Positions 1 through 8,648 of a stretch of DNA of 64,000 nucleotides are shown in pieces. The stretch spans positions 1 through 64,000 of the forward strand of contig NZ_QOHO01000012.1 of assembly GCF_003432035.1 (NCBI RefSeq), in the 5' to 3' direction. Every line of letters begins with the position of its first letter. Position 1 is the stretch's first letter. The DNA comes from Lacrimispora amygdalina. GTDB taxonomy: Bacteria > Bacillota > Clostridia > Lachnospirales > Lachnospiraceae. Under the pieces are notes generated by a model. The model worked only from the letters and a program-made list of their open reading frames with translations. It searched no databases and was not told where the DNA came from. A program made the translations under genes and the position numbers.

Positions 1-15
1 TCTACTTTCTTTCAC
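1..15 (-). CDS. Possible start of a gene running off the left edge
   Basis: Read on the minus strand, GAAAGGAG is followed after seven bases by GTG and open codons (M-K-E-S-R) to the window edge. The spacing is ideal for a ribosome site, so a minus-strand gene may begin here with the 51-bp repeats in its 5' region. Only five codons are visible, so the product cannot be named. Confidence 0.3.
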
Positions 16-29
16 ACTAATTCTCCTTT

Positions 30-147
30 CATCTCTCCCGCCCATGAATTTTGGGCATAAAGGGATACCCGTAGGGTGTTCATCTCTCCCGCCCATGAAT
101 TTTGGGCATAAAGGGATACCCGTAGGGTGTTCATCTCTCCCGCCCAT
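30..147. repeat. 51-bp tandem repeat, two full units plus a partial third
   Basis: Units start at 30, 81 and 132 with an exact 51-base period; the first two are identical over their full length and the third matches only for its first 16 or so bases before diverging. Each unit holds a short inverted repeat, GCCCA...TGGGC, which could form a small hairpin; in the partial third copy the hairpin is kept as GCCC...GGGC although the loop differs. The block lies between a probable minus-strand gene start at 15 and the end of the CapA-like gene at 285. Confidence 0.85.
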
Positions 148-284
148 TTTTGAGGGCATATTCAGCTCGCATCGGCTGATAGGGAGACTTTAAACCATGG
201 AGTAAGTACAAGGTCAAGGAAAGTTAAAAAGGCGTAAGAATACGTAAGAAAACGGCGATTTGTTAATAGAATTGTAATCTTGCC

Positions 285-1643
285 TTATTCTGGAAGCGGA
301 TGAATGATTCCCTCAGTATCTATGGTAATTGAGGAAGAGAGCTGTTCCATAAACTGGAAAGCTTTCTGCTTTTTATCAGGGGAAACAACCAGATCGGTGC
401 TGCAGTTTTCCTGAATGCAGGGGATAAACTGCAGTTTATTAAGACCACTGGGAGTAATTACAGCCTCCATAAGACCGGTAGGTATGGTTCTGCTGTTAAA
501 CCAGAAATTACCCAGGCTGTATACAATGGGAACGCCCTGATAATATTCAATTCCCTGGAGAACATGAGGATGGCAGCCAATGACTAGTCCTGCACCATGG
601 TTAATGAGCTGACGGGCGAGATGCTGCTGGTCCTCCTCAAAGTAATTGGTGCCTTCCGTTCCCCAATGAATAAAGGCCACTACAAAATCGCTGTCTGACT
701 TGGCTTTTTCCACAGCAGCCAAGTAAAGATCAGGATTATCTGTTCTTAAAACCCCGGGACTGTCTGTACCGGCTTCCTTTGTAAAACGTATGGAACGTTC
801 TATCTGTGTGGCGCATACAAAGGAAATTTTCATACCGCCGGATATGAAATAAACAGGTTCTTTTGCCTCCTCAATGTTTCTTCCCGCACCTGCATATGGA
901 ATGCCTGCACCGGATAATGTGTCAAGTGTATCCAAAAGAGCTTCCGGTCCGTAATCATAAACATGATTATTAGCAAGAGACACCAGATCGGCTGACAGTG
1001 AATTTAAATTCTGAACCATGGAAGGGTCCGCACGGAAGGTGAAGGATTTTCCGGTCAGAGGGGCTCCTCTCCTGCTGTAACAAAATTCGTTGTTAATCAT
1101 CATAATATCTGCTGCAGCCATTCGTGCCCTTACATTGGGAAGAATGCAGGAATCAATGCCGCCTCTTGTATGGTACGCAGACATATTGGCGTATCCGTCG
1201 GCAAAGCTTATATCTCCTGCAAAGGACAATACCACCTGGTTGGGATCGGAAGATTCCTTCAGCCAGATCCGGTGGGAGCGTGCGGTGTCAGGCGAATTGA
1301 GAATGCCCGAATAGCGGTCTTTTAAAACAGAAAGGGAGCTTCCTGTCAGTTCATGCCATAGTCCGCCGCCATCAGAGTCCGGTTGAAAAGAGGCTGTGAG
1401 TCTGTCATAGACACTGGTTCCATATTGGGATTTAATAAAAGCCATAAAATCTTCGCTGATACCTTCCGGAAGCCTGTTCGTTTCCGCCTTTGATTCCTGT
1501 GAGGCTGGGGAAGTCTGGGAAGGCGAAGCAGCCCGGTCCGGTGTGGTCACATAGGTGGAAGGAAGAGGGAGGAAAGAAGATCTTGTACAACCGGTCAGCA
1601 GCATAAAGATGGCAGTCAGAATAAAAAATCGATTCCTGTTCAT
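285..1643 (-). CDS. CapA-family (PGA_cap) lipoprotein, metallophosphatase-like
   Basis: A 452-residue secreted lipoprotein. Residues 1-18 form a short signal peptide ending in the lipobox L-T-G-C, with Cys19 the lipidation site, followed by a Ser/Pro/Thr-rich linker to about residue 60. The CapA/PGA_cap fold follows: F-A-G-D-I-S near 141-146 (Asp144), N-N-E-F at 184-187, S-L-A-N-N-H at 222-227, H-W-G-T-E at 326-330 and G-C-H-P-H at 356-360, then V-Y-S-L-G-N-F. These are the metal and phosphate ligands of the calcineurin-like superfamily to which CapA belongs. The family is named for poly-gamma-glutamate capsule genes, but no capB or capC is nearby, so the substrate here is unknown. It appears to stand alone. 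Confidence 0.88.
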   Translation of the reverse strand: MNRNRFFILTAIFMLLTGCTRSSFLPLPSTYVTTPDRAASPSQTSPASQESKAETNRLPEGISEDFMAFIKSQYGTSVYDRLTASFQPDSDGGGLWHELTGSSLSVLKDRYSGILNSPDTARSHRIWLKESSDPNQVVLSFAGDISFADGYANMSAYHTRGGIDSCILPNVRARMAAADIMMINNEFCYSRRGAPLTGKSFTFRADPSMVQNLNSLSADLVSLANNHVYDYGPEALLDTLDTLSGAGIPYAGAGRNIEEAKEPVYFISGGMKISFVCATQIERSIRFTKEAGTDSPGVLRTDNPDLYLAAVEKAKSDSDFVVAFIHWGTEGTNYFEEDQQHLARQLINHGAGLVIGCHPHVLQGIEYYQGVPIVYSLGNFWFNSRTIPTGLMEAVITPSGLNKLQFIPCIQENCSTDLVVSPDKKQKAFQFMEQLSSSITIDTEGIIHPLPE

Positions 1644-1885
1644 ATTTTTTTTCTATGATATTTTGAAGCCAGATATCACACGTTTCCTTTCTTTTACATT
1701 TATAACGATGACAATCATTACTCCTTATAACGTTAAACGATAAAGGAGTATTTGACAAGAAGTATTAGAAAATTTCCCTGGACCTGTTCCTTATGTAACT
1801 TAATTACAGAAGATTAAACCAACTGTATATATAATAAAAAAACATAATAAGAAGCCACTAACTGACACAAAAAGGAGAGATATAT

Positions 1886-3289
1886 ATGAAAAAACAGCAG
1901 ATAGGGGTAATCGGTCTTGCAGTAATGGGAAAGAACCTTGCATTAAACATTGCTGATCACGGTTACTCAGTAGCAGTATATAACAGGACACCAGACAAAA
2001 CAAATGAATTATCCAAGGAGTATGGGGATAAAGACATCATGGGTTTCAACTCCCTGAAAGAATTTGCTAACTCCCTTGATACACCCCGAAGAATAATATT
2101 GATGGTGAAAGCCGGTGAAGCAGTAGATGATACCATTCATAAGCTGCTTCCTTATCTGGATAAAGGAGATATCCTCATGGATGGAGGCAATTCCTATTAT
2201 CTGGATACCATGCGAAGAAGTAAGGAACTGGAGGAAAAGGGATTTTATTATCTTGGAACCGGAATCTCCGGAGGAGAGGAAGGAGCCAGAAAAGGACCTG
2301 CCATTATGTCAGGAGGAGCCAGGGAAGCCTATGACCGGTTTGAACCGGTTTTGACTGCAATCTCTGCTAAGGTAGGGCAGGATGCCTGCAGTACTTATAT
2401 TGGTGAAAACGGCGCGGGACATTTTGTAAAAATGGTTCACAACGGAATAGAATACGCGGATATGCAATTAATCAGCGAGGCTTACTCCATTATGAAGCAT
2501 GTCCTGGGATTATCACCGGAGCAGCTGCATGATATCTTTGACCAGTGGAATCAGGGAGAATTGAACAGTTATCTTATTGCTATTACAGCAAAAATATTCC
2601 AGAAAAAGGATGAACCGGGCGGGGGTTATCTGGTGGATAAGATACTGGATGTGGCAGGACAGAAAGGTACGGGCAAATGGACGGGGCAGATATCTCTTGA
2701 TCTGGGTGCACCTACGCCCACGATTACTGCAGCAGTATATGAAAGATATCTTTCTGCCATGAAAGAGGAACGAGTAACAGCAAACAGGCTGCTTCGGGGG
2801 GCGGATACCCTGAAACAAAAACCAGAAGAGTTAATTGAATCAATACGAAAGGCTCTGTATGCAAGTAAAATCTGCGCTTATGCACAGGGCTTTGGATTAT
2901 TAAAAAATGCCTCCAGTCTGTATCATTGGAACTTATCCTATAGTGAAATTGCAAAAATTTTCCGGGGGGGCTGTATTATCAGAGCGCAGTTTCTGAATCA
3001 GATTACCCTGGCTTATGAAAAAAATCCTGAACTGAAAAACCTGTTATTTGAAGATTATTTTAGCGGTATCCTGAATAATTACCAGAAGGAATGGAGAGAG
3101 ACGATAACAACAGCCATAAACTATGGTATCCCGGTCCCGGGTTTTTCAAGTTCATTAGCATATTATGACAGTTACCGTTCAGCTGAACTGCCAATAAATC
3201 TGTTACAGGCACAGAGAGATTTCTTTGGGGCGCATACCTACGAGCGTAAGGATAAAGAGGGCATCTTCCATACACAATGGGAAGAGTAA
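1886..3289 (+). CDS. gnd: 6-phosphogluconate dehydrogenase (decarboxylating)
   Basis: Oxidatively decarboxylates 6-phosphogluconate to ribulose 5-phosphate, the last step of the oxidative pentose phosphate pathway, in the cytosol. At 467 residues it has the usual length. The N-terminal Rossmann motif G-x-A-x-M-G lies at 10-15, and N-R-T at 33-35 is the sequence typical of NADP-preferring enzymes. The catalytic block G-H-F-V-K-M-V-H-N-G-I-E-Y, with Lys182, Asn186 and Glu189, is intact, as is the substrate loop I-S-G-G-E-E-G-A-R near 127-135. AAAGGAGAG precedes the ATG at good spacing. It is the first gene of a three-gene operon with zwf, 28 bases downstream, and a cyclase-family gene. Confidence 0.97.
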   Translation: MKKQQIGVIGLAVMGKNLALNIADHGYSVAVYNRTPDKTNELSKEYGDKDIMGFNSLKEFANSLDTPRRIILMVKAGEAVDDTIHKLLPYLDKGDILMDGGNSYYLDTMRRSKELEEKGFYYLGTGISGGEEGARKGPAIMSGGAREAYDRFEPVLTAISAKVGQDACSTYIGENGAGHFVKMVHNGIEYADMQLISEAYSIMKHVLGLSPEQLHDIFDQWNQGELNSYLIAITAKIFQKKDEPGGGYLVDKILDVAGQKGTGKWTGQISLDLGAPTPTITAAVYERYLSAMKEERVTANRLLRGADTLKQKPEELIESIRKALYASKICAYAQGFGLLKNASSLYHWNLSYSEIAKIFRGGCIIRAQFLNQITLAYEKNPELKNLLFEDYFSGILNNYQKEWRETITTAINYGIPVPGFSSSLAYYDSYRSAELPINLLQAQRDFFGAHTYERKDKEGIFHTQWEE

Positions 3290-3317
3290 GGAAAAAAGTG
3301 GGAGAGGAGAGTTTAAA

Positions 3318-4820
3318 ATGAAAGAAGAATTACATCTGGCCAATGATAACTTATCCTCCATTTTTGTGATTTTTGGCGGTACTGGTGATCTGACACATCG
3401 TAAACTGATTCCGGCTTTCTATAATCTGGTGCGGGACAAATTGATCCCCGAACATTTTGCCATTGTAACCATAGGGAGAAGGGGCATGTCCCAGGAAGAA
3501 TATAAGCGGGATATTTATACAGCTGTCAATAAGTACTCAAGAAAAAAAATGGATGATGTAATCTGGAATCAATTACAGGCCATGATCCATTATTATCCGT
3601 TTGATTTTACCGATATATACGGATATCATGCGCTTAACAGCTATTTGCAGGATCTGGATCAGAAATTTCAGACAAATGGAAACAGGGTTTTTTATCTGGC
3701 TGTTGCACCAGAATATTTTGAAACGATTGTACAAGGACTTAAGAACAGTAATATGTCATGCTGTTCCAGGGATTTTAACAGGCTTGTTATAGAAAAACCC
3801 TTTGGCAAAGACCTAACAACGGCAAGAAATCTGAACAATAAGATATTAGAGGTATATCCGGAAACCAGCATCTATCGAATCGATCATTACCTGGGTAAAG
3901 AAATGATTCAGAATATCATGGTACTTCGCTTTGCTAACTCTGTTTTTGAAGCAGTCTGGAATAATAAGTATGTGGATAATATTCAGATATCCCTGACAGA
4001 AACACTGGGGGTTGGCTCAAGAGGCGGATATTATGAGCGGTCCGGTGCCATGAGGGATATGATACAGAATCATATTTTTCAAATACTGACTCTGATTGCC
4101 ATGGAGCCGCCAATTAATCTTCAGATGGATTCCATTCGTTCAGAAAAGCAGAAAGTTCTTGCAGCAATTGAAGACATATCGCCGGAGTTTCTAAAGAATA
4201 ATGTGATATTCGGACAATATGGGAAGGGTATAATTGAGGGAAAAGATGTACCGGCATACCGGGAAGAGAAAAATGTATCAGACAATTCTGACACGGAAAC
4301 CTTTGCAGCCATAAAGCTTCATATCAATAACTTTCGATGGGCAGGTACCCCGTTCTATGTCAGGACCGGCAAACGGCTTGCAAATGGAACAGCTGAAATA
4401 GTGGTTCAATTTAAAACCATGCCAAATATTCTTTACTTTAAGGATAAGGATATTCAGGAACCCAACCTCTTGATCCTTCGCATTCAGCCAAATGTAGGTG
4501 TCTACTTTCAGTTCAATACAAAGGATTATCATGCACATAGTGGAATTATACCGGCTAAAATGGATACAAGTACCCATAATCCCATTCAGGGGAATACCCC
4601 CGAAGCTTATGAACGGCTCATTTATGACATCCTCAGGGGAGATGCTTCCCTTTTCTCCAGATGGGATGAGGTTGAGTCCGCATGGATGGTGGCAGACCAG
4701 TTGATTCAATACAGAGAACAGGCAAAAATACATTTTCCCAATTATGCTGCGGGGTCCATGGGACCGGATGCTTCTTTTGAGCTTCTGGCTAAGGACGGAC
4801 GAAAATGGTGGAATATTTAA
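3318..4820 (+). CDS. zwf: Glucose-6-phosphate 1-dehydrogenase
   Basis: Oxidises glucose 6-phosphate to 6-phosphogluconolactone with NADP, the entry step of the oxidative pentose phosphate pathway. The 500-residue reading starts at the ATG preceded by GGAGAGGAG; a longer frame from 3225 overlaps gnd and lacks a ribosome site. Seen motifs are the nucleotide-binding G-G-T-G-D-L-T-H-R-K-L (20-30), E-K-P-F-G (159-163) and the active-site signature R-I-D-H-Y-L-G-K-E (187-195). Together with gnd this makes a dedicated NADPH-generating operon. The lactonase pgl, expected between these two reactions, is not present; an unrelated hydrolase family occupies the next position. Confidence 0.97.
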   Translation: MKEELHLANDNLSSIFVIFGGTGDLTHRKLIPAFYNLVRDKLIPEHFAIVTIGRRGMSQEEYKRDIYTAVNKYSRKKMDDVIWNQLQAMIHYYPFDFTDIYGYHALNSYLQDLDQKFQTNGNRVFYLAVAPEYFETIVQGLKNSNMSCCSRDFNRLVIEKPFGKDLTTARNLNNKILEVYPETSIYRIDHYLGKEMIQNIMVLRFANSVFEAVWNNKYVDNIQISLTETLGVGSRGGYYERSGAMRDMIQNHIFQILTLIAMEPPINLQMDSIRSEKQKVLAAIEDISPEFLKNNVIFGQYGKGIIEGKDVPAYREEKNVSDNSDTETFAAIKLHINNFRWAGTPFYVRTGKRLANGTAEIVVQFKTMPNILYFKDKDIQEPNLLILRIQPNVGVYFQFNTKDYHAHSGIIPAKMDTSTHNPIQGNTPEAYERLIYDILRGDASLFSRWDEVESAWMVADQLIQYREQAKIHFPNYAAGSMGPDASFELLAKDGRKWWNI

Positions 4821-4830
4821 GGAGGAACTT

Positions 4831-5472
4831 ATGAAAATAAATTATGACAAACTATACGATATATCCATGTTAATCAATCATGACATGCCGGTTTACAAAG
4901 GAAAGGAAGAAAAACGTCCTCTTCTTAAACCAGTCAGTGACTTTGCTTCCGGAACCGTGTATGAAAGTAAACTTGAAATGAATCTGCATACCGGCACTCA
5001 TTTAGACCGGACGCTCCATATGATACCTGAAGGAAATACCATTGAGACATTAGATTTTAAGGAACTGATCACGAAATGTAAGGTGCTTGATTTAACTTCT
5101 GTAAAGAACAAAATAACAGCGAAGGATCTTAGCAGCAAGGACATTGCCGATGGGGATTTTATTCTTTTAAAGACAAGAAATTCCTACGAAAAGGTTTTGG
5201 AAGGTGATTTTATCTATCTGGAGCAATCCGGTGCGGAGTATTTGGTAAATCACAGAATTAAGGGAGTCGGAATCGATGCTCTTGGCATTGAACGTGCCCA
5301 GCCAAGCCATGAAACCCACCTTCAGTTAATGGAAAAAGGAATTCATATTCTGGAAGGCTTACGCCTGAAAGAGATTGAGGAAGGTGAATATCTGCTGTTT
5401 GCATTACCGGTTAATATTGAAGGTGCAGAAGCAGCACCTGTAAGAGCGGTTTTAATGGATTTTAATAATTAA
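4831..5472 (+). CDS. Cyclase-family metal-dependent hydrolase (PF04199-like)
   Basis: A 213-residue protein of the cyclase/kynurenine formamidase family, whose members hydrolyse amides, lactams and related bonds with a divalent metal. The start is the ATG 5 bases after GGAGGA, ten bases past the zwf stop. The family metal motif H-x-G-T-H-x-D-x-P-x-H appears at 53-63 as H-T-G-T-H-L-D-R-T-L-H: all histidines and the Asp are kept, but the usual Pro is Thr and the preceding position is Arg. The C-terminal P-V-N-I-E-G-A-E-A-A-P-V-R block is also typical. Its place directly behind zwf, with no pgl in sight, suggests a role in the same pathway; that is inference. A strong hairpin terminator follows. 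Confidence 0.85.
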   Translation: MKINYDKLYDISMLINHDMPVYKGKEEKRPLLKPVSDFASGTVYESKLEMNLHTGTHLDRTLHMIPEGNTIETLDFKELITKCKVLDLTSVKNKITAKDLSSKDIADGDFILLKTRNSYEKVLEGDFIYLEQSGAEYLVNHRIKGVGIDALGIERAQPSHETHLQLMEKGIHILEGLRLKEIEEGEYLLFALPVNIEGAEAAPVRAVLMDFNN

Positions 5473-5482
5473 TTGCAGGAAA

Positions 5483-5525
5483 GGTGTAAATTATTCCGGA
5501 AAACAGAATAATTTACACCCTTTCT
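5483..5525. terminator. Bidirectional terminator between cyclase and kinase-like genes
   Basis: A perfect 14-bp inverted repeat (arms 5483-5496 and 5506-5519, beginning GGTGTAAATT) with a 9-base loop, followed by CTTTCTCT on the plus strand and flanked by A-rich sequence on the other side. It sits between convergent genes and can end both transcripts. Confidence 0.85.
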
Positions 5526-5543
5526 CTATAAAAATTTTCCCAT

Positions 5544-6128
5544 TTACTGTTTTGCTAAATTACAGATCGTCTCTACACAGGCATCAATTCCTAATTTCGA
5601 TGTATTGAAACTGATATCATAATAATCTGCCCCGCCAAATTCTGTATTGGTATAATATGCACAATTTTTTCTTCTCATTTTATCAATGATGGATATCTGT
5701 TCTTTAATTTTAGCTTCAGTCGCATCAGGCATTTTATCCTTCATGCGCTTTAAGCGCCAGTGAGAATCTGCGTGAACAAATACGTGTAAAGTATAATCAT
5801 ATTCCTTTAATATGGTATTTGCGTTTCGGCCAACGATTACGCAGTTTCCTTTTTCAGCAACTTTTTTGATAATATGACTCTGGGCATTAAAAAGCTTTTC
5901 GCTCAGCGGCTTATTGTAAAAATCAAAGAGGCTTTGTGCAAATCCGAAGTTGATGGGTACCTGTTCATCCCATTTCAGCAAGCTTTCAACATCTACGTTA
6001 GATTCTCTTGCCGCTTTCAGAATTAACTCTTTATCGTAAAATTCATACTTCATAATACTGGCTACTTTTCTTCCGATTTCTCCTCCGCCAGCTCCAAACT
6101 CACGACTGATTGTAATAATCTTTTTCAT
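5544..6128 (-). CDS. Cytidylate-kinase-like protein (AAA_26 family)
   Basis: A 194-residue P-loop protein of the 'cytidylate kinase-like' family. The N-terminus I-I-T-I-S-R-E-F-G-A-G-G-G-E-I-G-R-K-V-A matches that family's modified Walker A region, in which the canonical G-K-S/T is replaced by G-G-x-I-G-R. V-I-V-G-R-N-A-N occurs near the middle and a lid-like R-M-K-D-K-M and C-A-Y-Y-T segment in the second half. True CMP kinase is longer and carries a different substrate domain, so the nucleotide substrate here is unproven. The gene begins 21 bases after the ABC ATPase stop and is probably cotranscribed as the last gene of that operon. Confidence 0.8.
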   Translation of the reverse strand: MKKIITISREFGAGGGEIGRKVASIMKYEFYDKELILKAARESNVDVESLLKWDEQVPINFGFAQSLFDFYNKPLSEKLFNAQSHIIKKVAEKGNCVIVGRNANTILKEYDYTLHVFVHADSHWRLKRMKDKMPDATEAKIKEQISIIDKMRRKNCAYYTNTEFGGADYYDISFNTSKLGIDACVETICNLAKQ

Positions 6129-6149
6129 AGATTACTCCTTCAAAACAGA

Positions 6150-6890
6150 CTATAACACTTTATTTAGAAAATCAATGGTTCTGGGTTCTTGCGGGTTCAT
6201 AATAACTTCCTGGGCGGTCCCCTGTTCTACAATATAACCATCGTCCATAAATACAATTCTGTCCGCAACTTCTTTTGCAAAACCTATTTCATGTGTGACA
6301 ACAACCATGGTCATACCTTCCGCTGCAAGCTCTTTCATAACAGCCAGAACTTCCCCCACCATTTCAGGGTCCAGTGCTGAGGTGGGTTCATCAAAAAGCA
6401 TAATATCAGGATTCATGGCCAGTGATCTTGCAATTGCGATACGCTGCTTCTGTCCTCCTGAAAGCTGGGAGGGGTACGCATCTGCTTTCGCATCCAATCC
6501 GACACGGTTTAATAATTGCATGCCCTTTTCTTTCGCCTCTGTCTTAGTCATAAGCTTTAGTTCCACCGGAGCAAGCATGATATTCTCTAAAACAGTTTTA
6601 TGAGGAAAAAGATTGAAGTGCTGGAATACCATGCCAATATTCTCACGTACTTTATTTATATCGGTATGTTTGTCTGTAATATTCTTTCCATCCACGGTGA
6701 TGCTGCCGGCCGTGGCCGCCTCAAGCTGATTTAAGCACCGTAGAAACGTAGATTTACCGCTTCCGGAAGGCCCTAATAAAACCACGACCTCTCCTTCAAA
6801 AATATCAATACTCATGTCTTTCAGAACTTCTAATGCTCCGAAATTTTTCTTTAAATTCTCAACATGAATTTTAATCTTTCTATCTTCCAC
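6150..6890 (-). CDS. Polar amino acid ABC transporter, ATP-binding protein
   Basis: ATPase subunit, 246 residues, of a polar amino acid importer (HisP/GlnQ class). Walker [10 protein letters not shown] is at 40-48; the Q-loop F-Q-H-F-N-L-F, signature L-S-G-G-Q-K-Q-R, Walker [13 protein letters not shown] and switch H in V-V-T-H-E-I-G-F follow in order. The GTG start at 6890 is chosen because AAAGGAGGG lies six bases upstream; a longer frame to 6920 would translate that ribosome site as K-G-G-S and starts at an unsupported TTG. The start overlaps the permease stop by 11 bases, indicating translational coupling. The transported amino acid cannot be told from sequence. Confidence 0.93.
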   Translation of the reverse strand: MEDRKIKIHVENLKKNFGALEVLKDMSIDIFEGEVVVLLGPSGSGKSTFLRCLNQLEAATAGSITVDGKNITDKHTDINKVRENIGMVFQHFNLFPHKTVLENIMLAPVELKLMTKTEAKEKGMQLLNRVGLDAKADAYPSQLSGGQKQRIAIARSLAMNPDIMLFDEPTSALDPEMVGEVLAVMKELAAEGMTMVVVTHEIGFAKEVADRIVFMDDGYIVEQGTAQEVIMNPQEPRTIDFLNKVL

Positions 6891-7548
6891 GGTTGACCCT
6901 CCTTTCAACTCTTTTTGCAACTTTACTGAGAGTAATAATTACAACCATATACATAATGCCTACAATTGCCCAGGTTTCCAGACTCTTAAATGTATTTCCA
7001 CTGATTGTTTTACCCATATTAGTAAGTTCCGGGAATCCAATGACAGAAAGAATAGAGGTGTCTTTTAAAGTAATGATGAACTGATTGATGATAGACGGAA
7101 TCATTGTACGGACTGCCTGGGGAAGCACCACCAGCCGCATACTTTTTGCATAGTTTAAACCAAGACTCCGGCTGGCTTCCATCTGTCCTTTATCTACACT
7201 TTCAATACCTGCCCGGATAATCTCAGCCATATAAGCGCCGCAGTTCATGGCCAGAGCAATCGTACCTGCCTGAAGAGCTGTTAATCTGAAATCCTGTATT
7301 CCCATCATTTTTATTCCGGTTGGTACGCCAAAATATATGAAATAGGCCAGAACAATAAGCGGAACACCACGAACCCCATCAACATATGCGATACCAATAA
7401 AATTAAAAATGCGATTTTTCCCAACATTCATCAATGAAAAAACCAGACCGATTATCATGGCGAAAACCAACGATAACAACGTAAGCAGTAACGTTTTCCC
7501 CAATGCCTGCAGGAGCATAGGACCATACGTTTGAATGATCGTAATCAT
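6880..7548 (-). CDS. Polar amino acid ABC transporter, permease
   Basis: A 222-residue inner-membrane subunit of the HisM/GlnP class with about five transmembrane helices. The EAA loop that docks the ATPase reads [22 protein letters not shown] near the middle, followed by the typical [18 protein letters not shown] single permease presumably works as a homodimer. It lies between the binding protein, from which it is separated by 122 bases holding a stem-loop, and the overlapping ATPase gene. Confidence 0.93.
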   Translation of the reverse strand: MITIIQTYGPMLLQALGKTLLLTLLSLVFAMIIGLVFSLMNVGKNRIFNFIGIAYVDGVRGVPLIVLAYFIYFGVPTGIKMMGIQDFRLTALQAGTIALAMNCGAYMAEIIRAGIESVDKGQMEASRSLGLNYAKSMRLVVLPQAVRTMIPSIINQFIITLKDTSILSVIGFPELTNMGKTISGNTFKSLETWAIVGIMYMVVIITLSKVAKRVERRVNRGR

Positions 7549-7591
7549 AACTTAACCTCCGTATTCTTTATTAAACAAAGGATGATAACAA

Positions 7592-7625
7592 GAACGTGAG
7601 ATTCCTGTTACAGTCTCTCACGTTC
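7592..7625 (-). other. Intercistronic stem-loop between binding protein and permease
   Basis: A perfect 10-bp inverted repeat (GAACGTGAGA at 7592-7601, complement at 7616-7625) with a 14-base loop. On the minus strand it is not followed by a clear T-run, so it is more likely a 3' stabiliser or partial terminator that keeps binding-protein mRNA in excess over the permease, as is common in such operons. The function is inferred from position. Confidence 0.6.
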
Positions 7626-7670
7626 GTAATCAACTTTCCTATCCTTTTGTAAAGTTCCCCGAAATTATAA

Positions 7671-8498
7671 CTATTTTAAATACTTATTGATAATTTCGTC
7701 ATATTTTCCATTTGCTTTAATATTAGCAAGCCCTGCATTGAACTTATCCAGTAATTCCTGCTTATCTTTATTCATAATTGCAAATCCGTAAGGAGCACCT
7801 TCACTTTCCATTCCTTCAGGAATCATAAGCTTAAGTCCGCCTTCTTTAATGGAAGCTTTCATAATTGGTGAATCTTCCACACATGCCGCACTGTTACCAA
7901 GTATTACATCCTGATACATAGTTGGTGAATCATCAAAGACAGTTACTGTAAAACCATACTTTTCTTTCAGGCTGTTTGCAAAATCAGCACCAGCAGTACC
8001 GTTTTTAACTGCAACATTCTTACCCTTAAGATCTTCAAAGCTCTTAATGTCACTTCCTTCACCTACTACAAATGTCTGGGAGGCATTATAATATCCTTCA
8101 GAAAAAATCCACCCGGAATCAATACGTTCCTGTTTAATTGTGGCACCTGCAATAAGACCATCTGCCTGACCGGACTGAACAGCAGCAACTGCTGCATCCC
8201 AGCCAAGGCTCTGTAATTCATACTTAAATCCCTGGTCTTCTGCAATAGCAGCAAGCAAATCAACATCAATTCCTACAAATTCGTTCTTTTCATTGGTATA
8301 TTCAAATGGTTTGAAAACAGTATCGGTAGCAATAATCCATATTTTGTCATTTGCTGAGCCGTCAGAAGTCTTTGTTGTTTCATCTGCTTTTACAGATGTT
8401 TCTTTTGCAGTATCCTTCTTCTCAGGGGAACCGCAGCCTGTTAATAATACGCCACCAGTCAAAATTGTACATAAAACTAAAGCTAAAAATTTTTTCAT
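7671..8498 (-). CDS. Amino acid ABC transporter, substrate-binding lipoprotein
   Basis: A 275-residue extracellular solute-binding protein of family 3. The ATG at 8498 follows GAGGAG; a five-residue longer frame has no ribosome site of its own. Residues 1-21 are a signal peptide ending L-L-T-G-C with Cys22 as lipid anchor, then a Thr/Lys/Asp-rich linker. The mature domain holds F-K-P-F-E-Y, a family 3 hallmark near its start, and the D-V-D-L-L-A-A-I-A segment. It is the first gene of the importer operon and delivers ligand to the single permease. Confidence 0.93.
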   Translation of the reverse strand: MKKFLALVLCTILTGGVLLTGCGSPEKKDTAKETSVKADETTKTSDGSANDKIWIIATDTVFKPFEYTNEKNEFVGIDVDLLAAIAEDQGFKYELQSLGWDAAVAAVQSGQADGLIAGATIKQERIDSGWIFSEGYYNASQTFVVGEGSDIKSFEDLKGKNVAVKNGTAGADFANSLKEKYGFTVTVFDDSPTMYQDVILGNSAACVEDSPIMKASIKEGGLKLMIPEGMESEGAPYGFAIMNKDKQELLDKFNAGLANIKANGKYDEIINKYLK

Positions 8499-8565
8499 AA
8501 TTAATCTCCTCAATTATTTCATAATTTAAAACAGTAACAGTTTACATCATAACACTATAAAGGAT

Positions 8566-8594
8566 ATTATATATAATACCATTTATGTTGTCAA
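8566..8594 (-). promoter_or_regulatory. SigA-type promoter of the amino acid importer operon
   Basis: Minus-strand TTGACA (8589-8594) and TATAAT (8566-8571) are separated by exactly 17 bases, a full consensus match. It lies about 70 bases upstream of the binding-protein start. Confidence 0.85.
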
Positions 8595-8648
8595 TTTGTA
8601 AACGCTCGTCTGGCTATTATCCATATTTTACCATTAAGTATCAACTGC

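Noticed and set aside
30-147. CRISPR-like array
   Set aside because: The 51-bp period is head-to-tail identical with no unique spacers, so it is a tandem repeat.
1432-1758. 108-codon minus-strand frame overlapping the CapA gene start
   Set aside because: Out of frame with the lipoprotein signal peptide, which has a clear family match.
8600-8648. Terminator at the end of the lipid cluster
   Set aside because: No stable hairpin with a T-run was found; read-through towards the ABC operon cannot be excluded.
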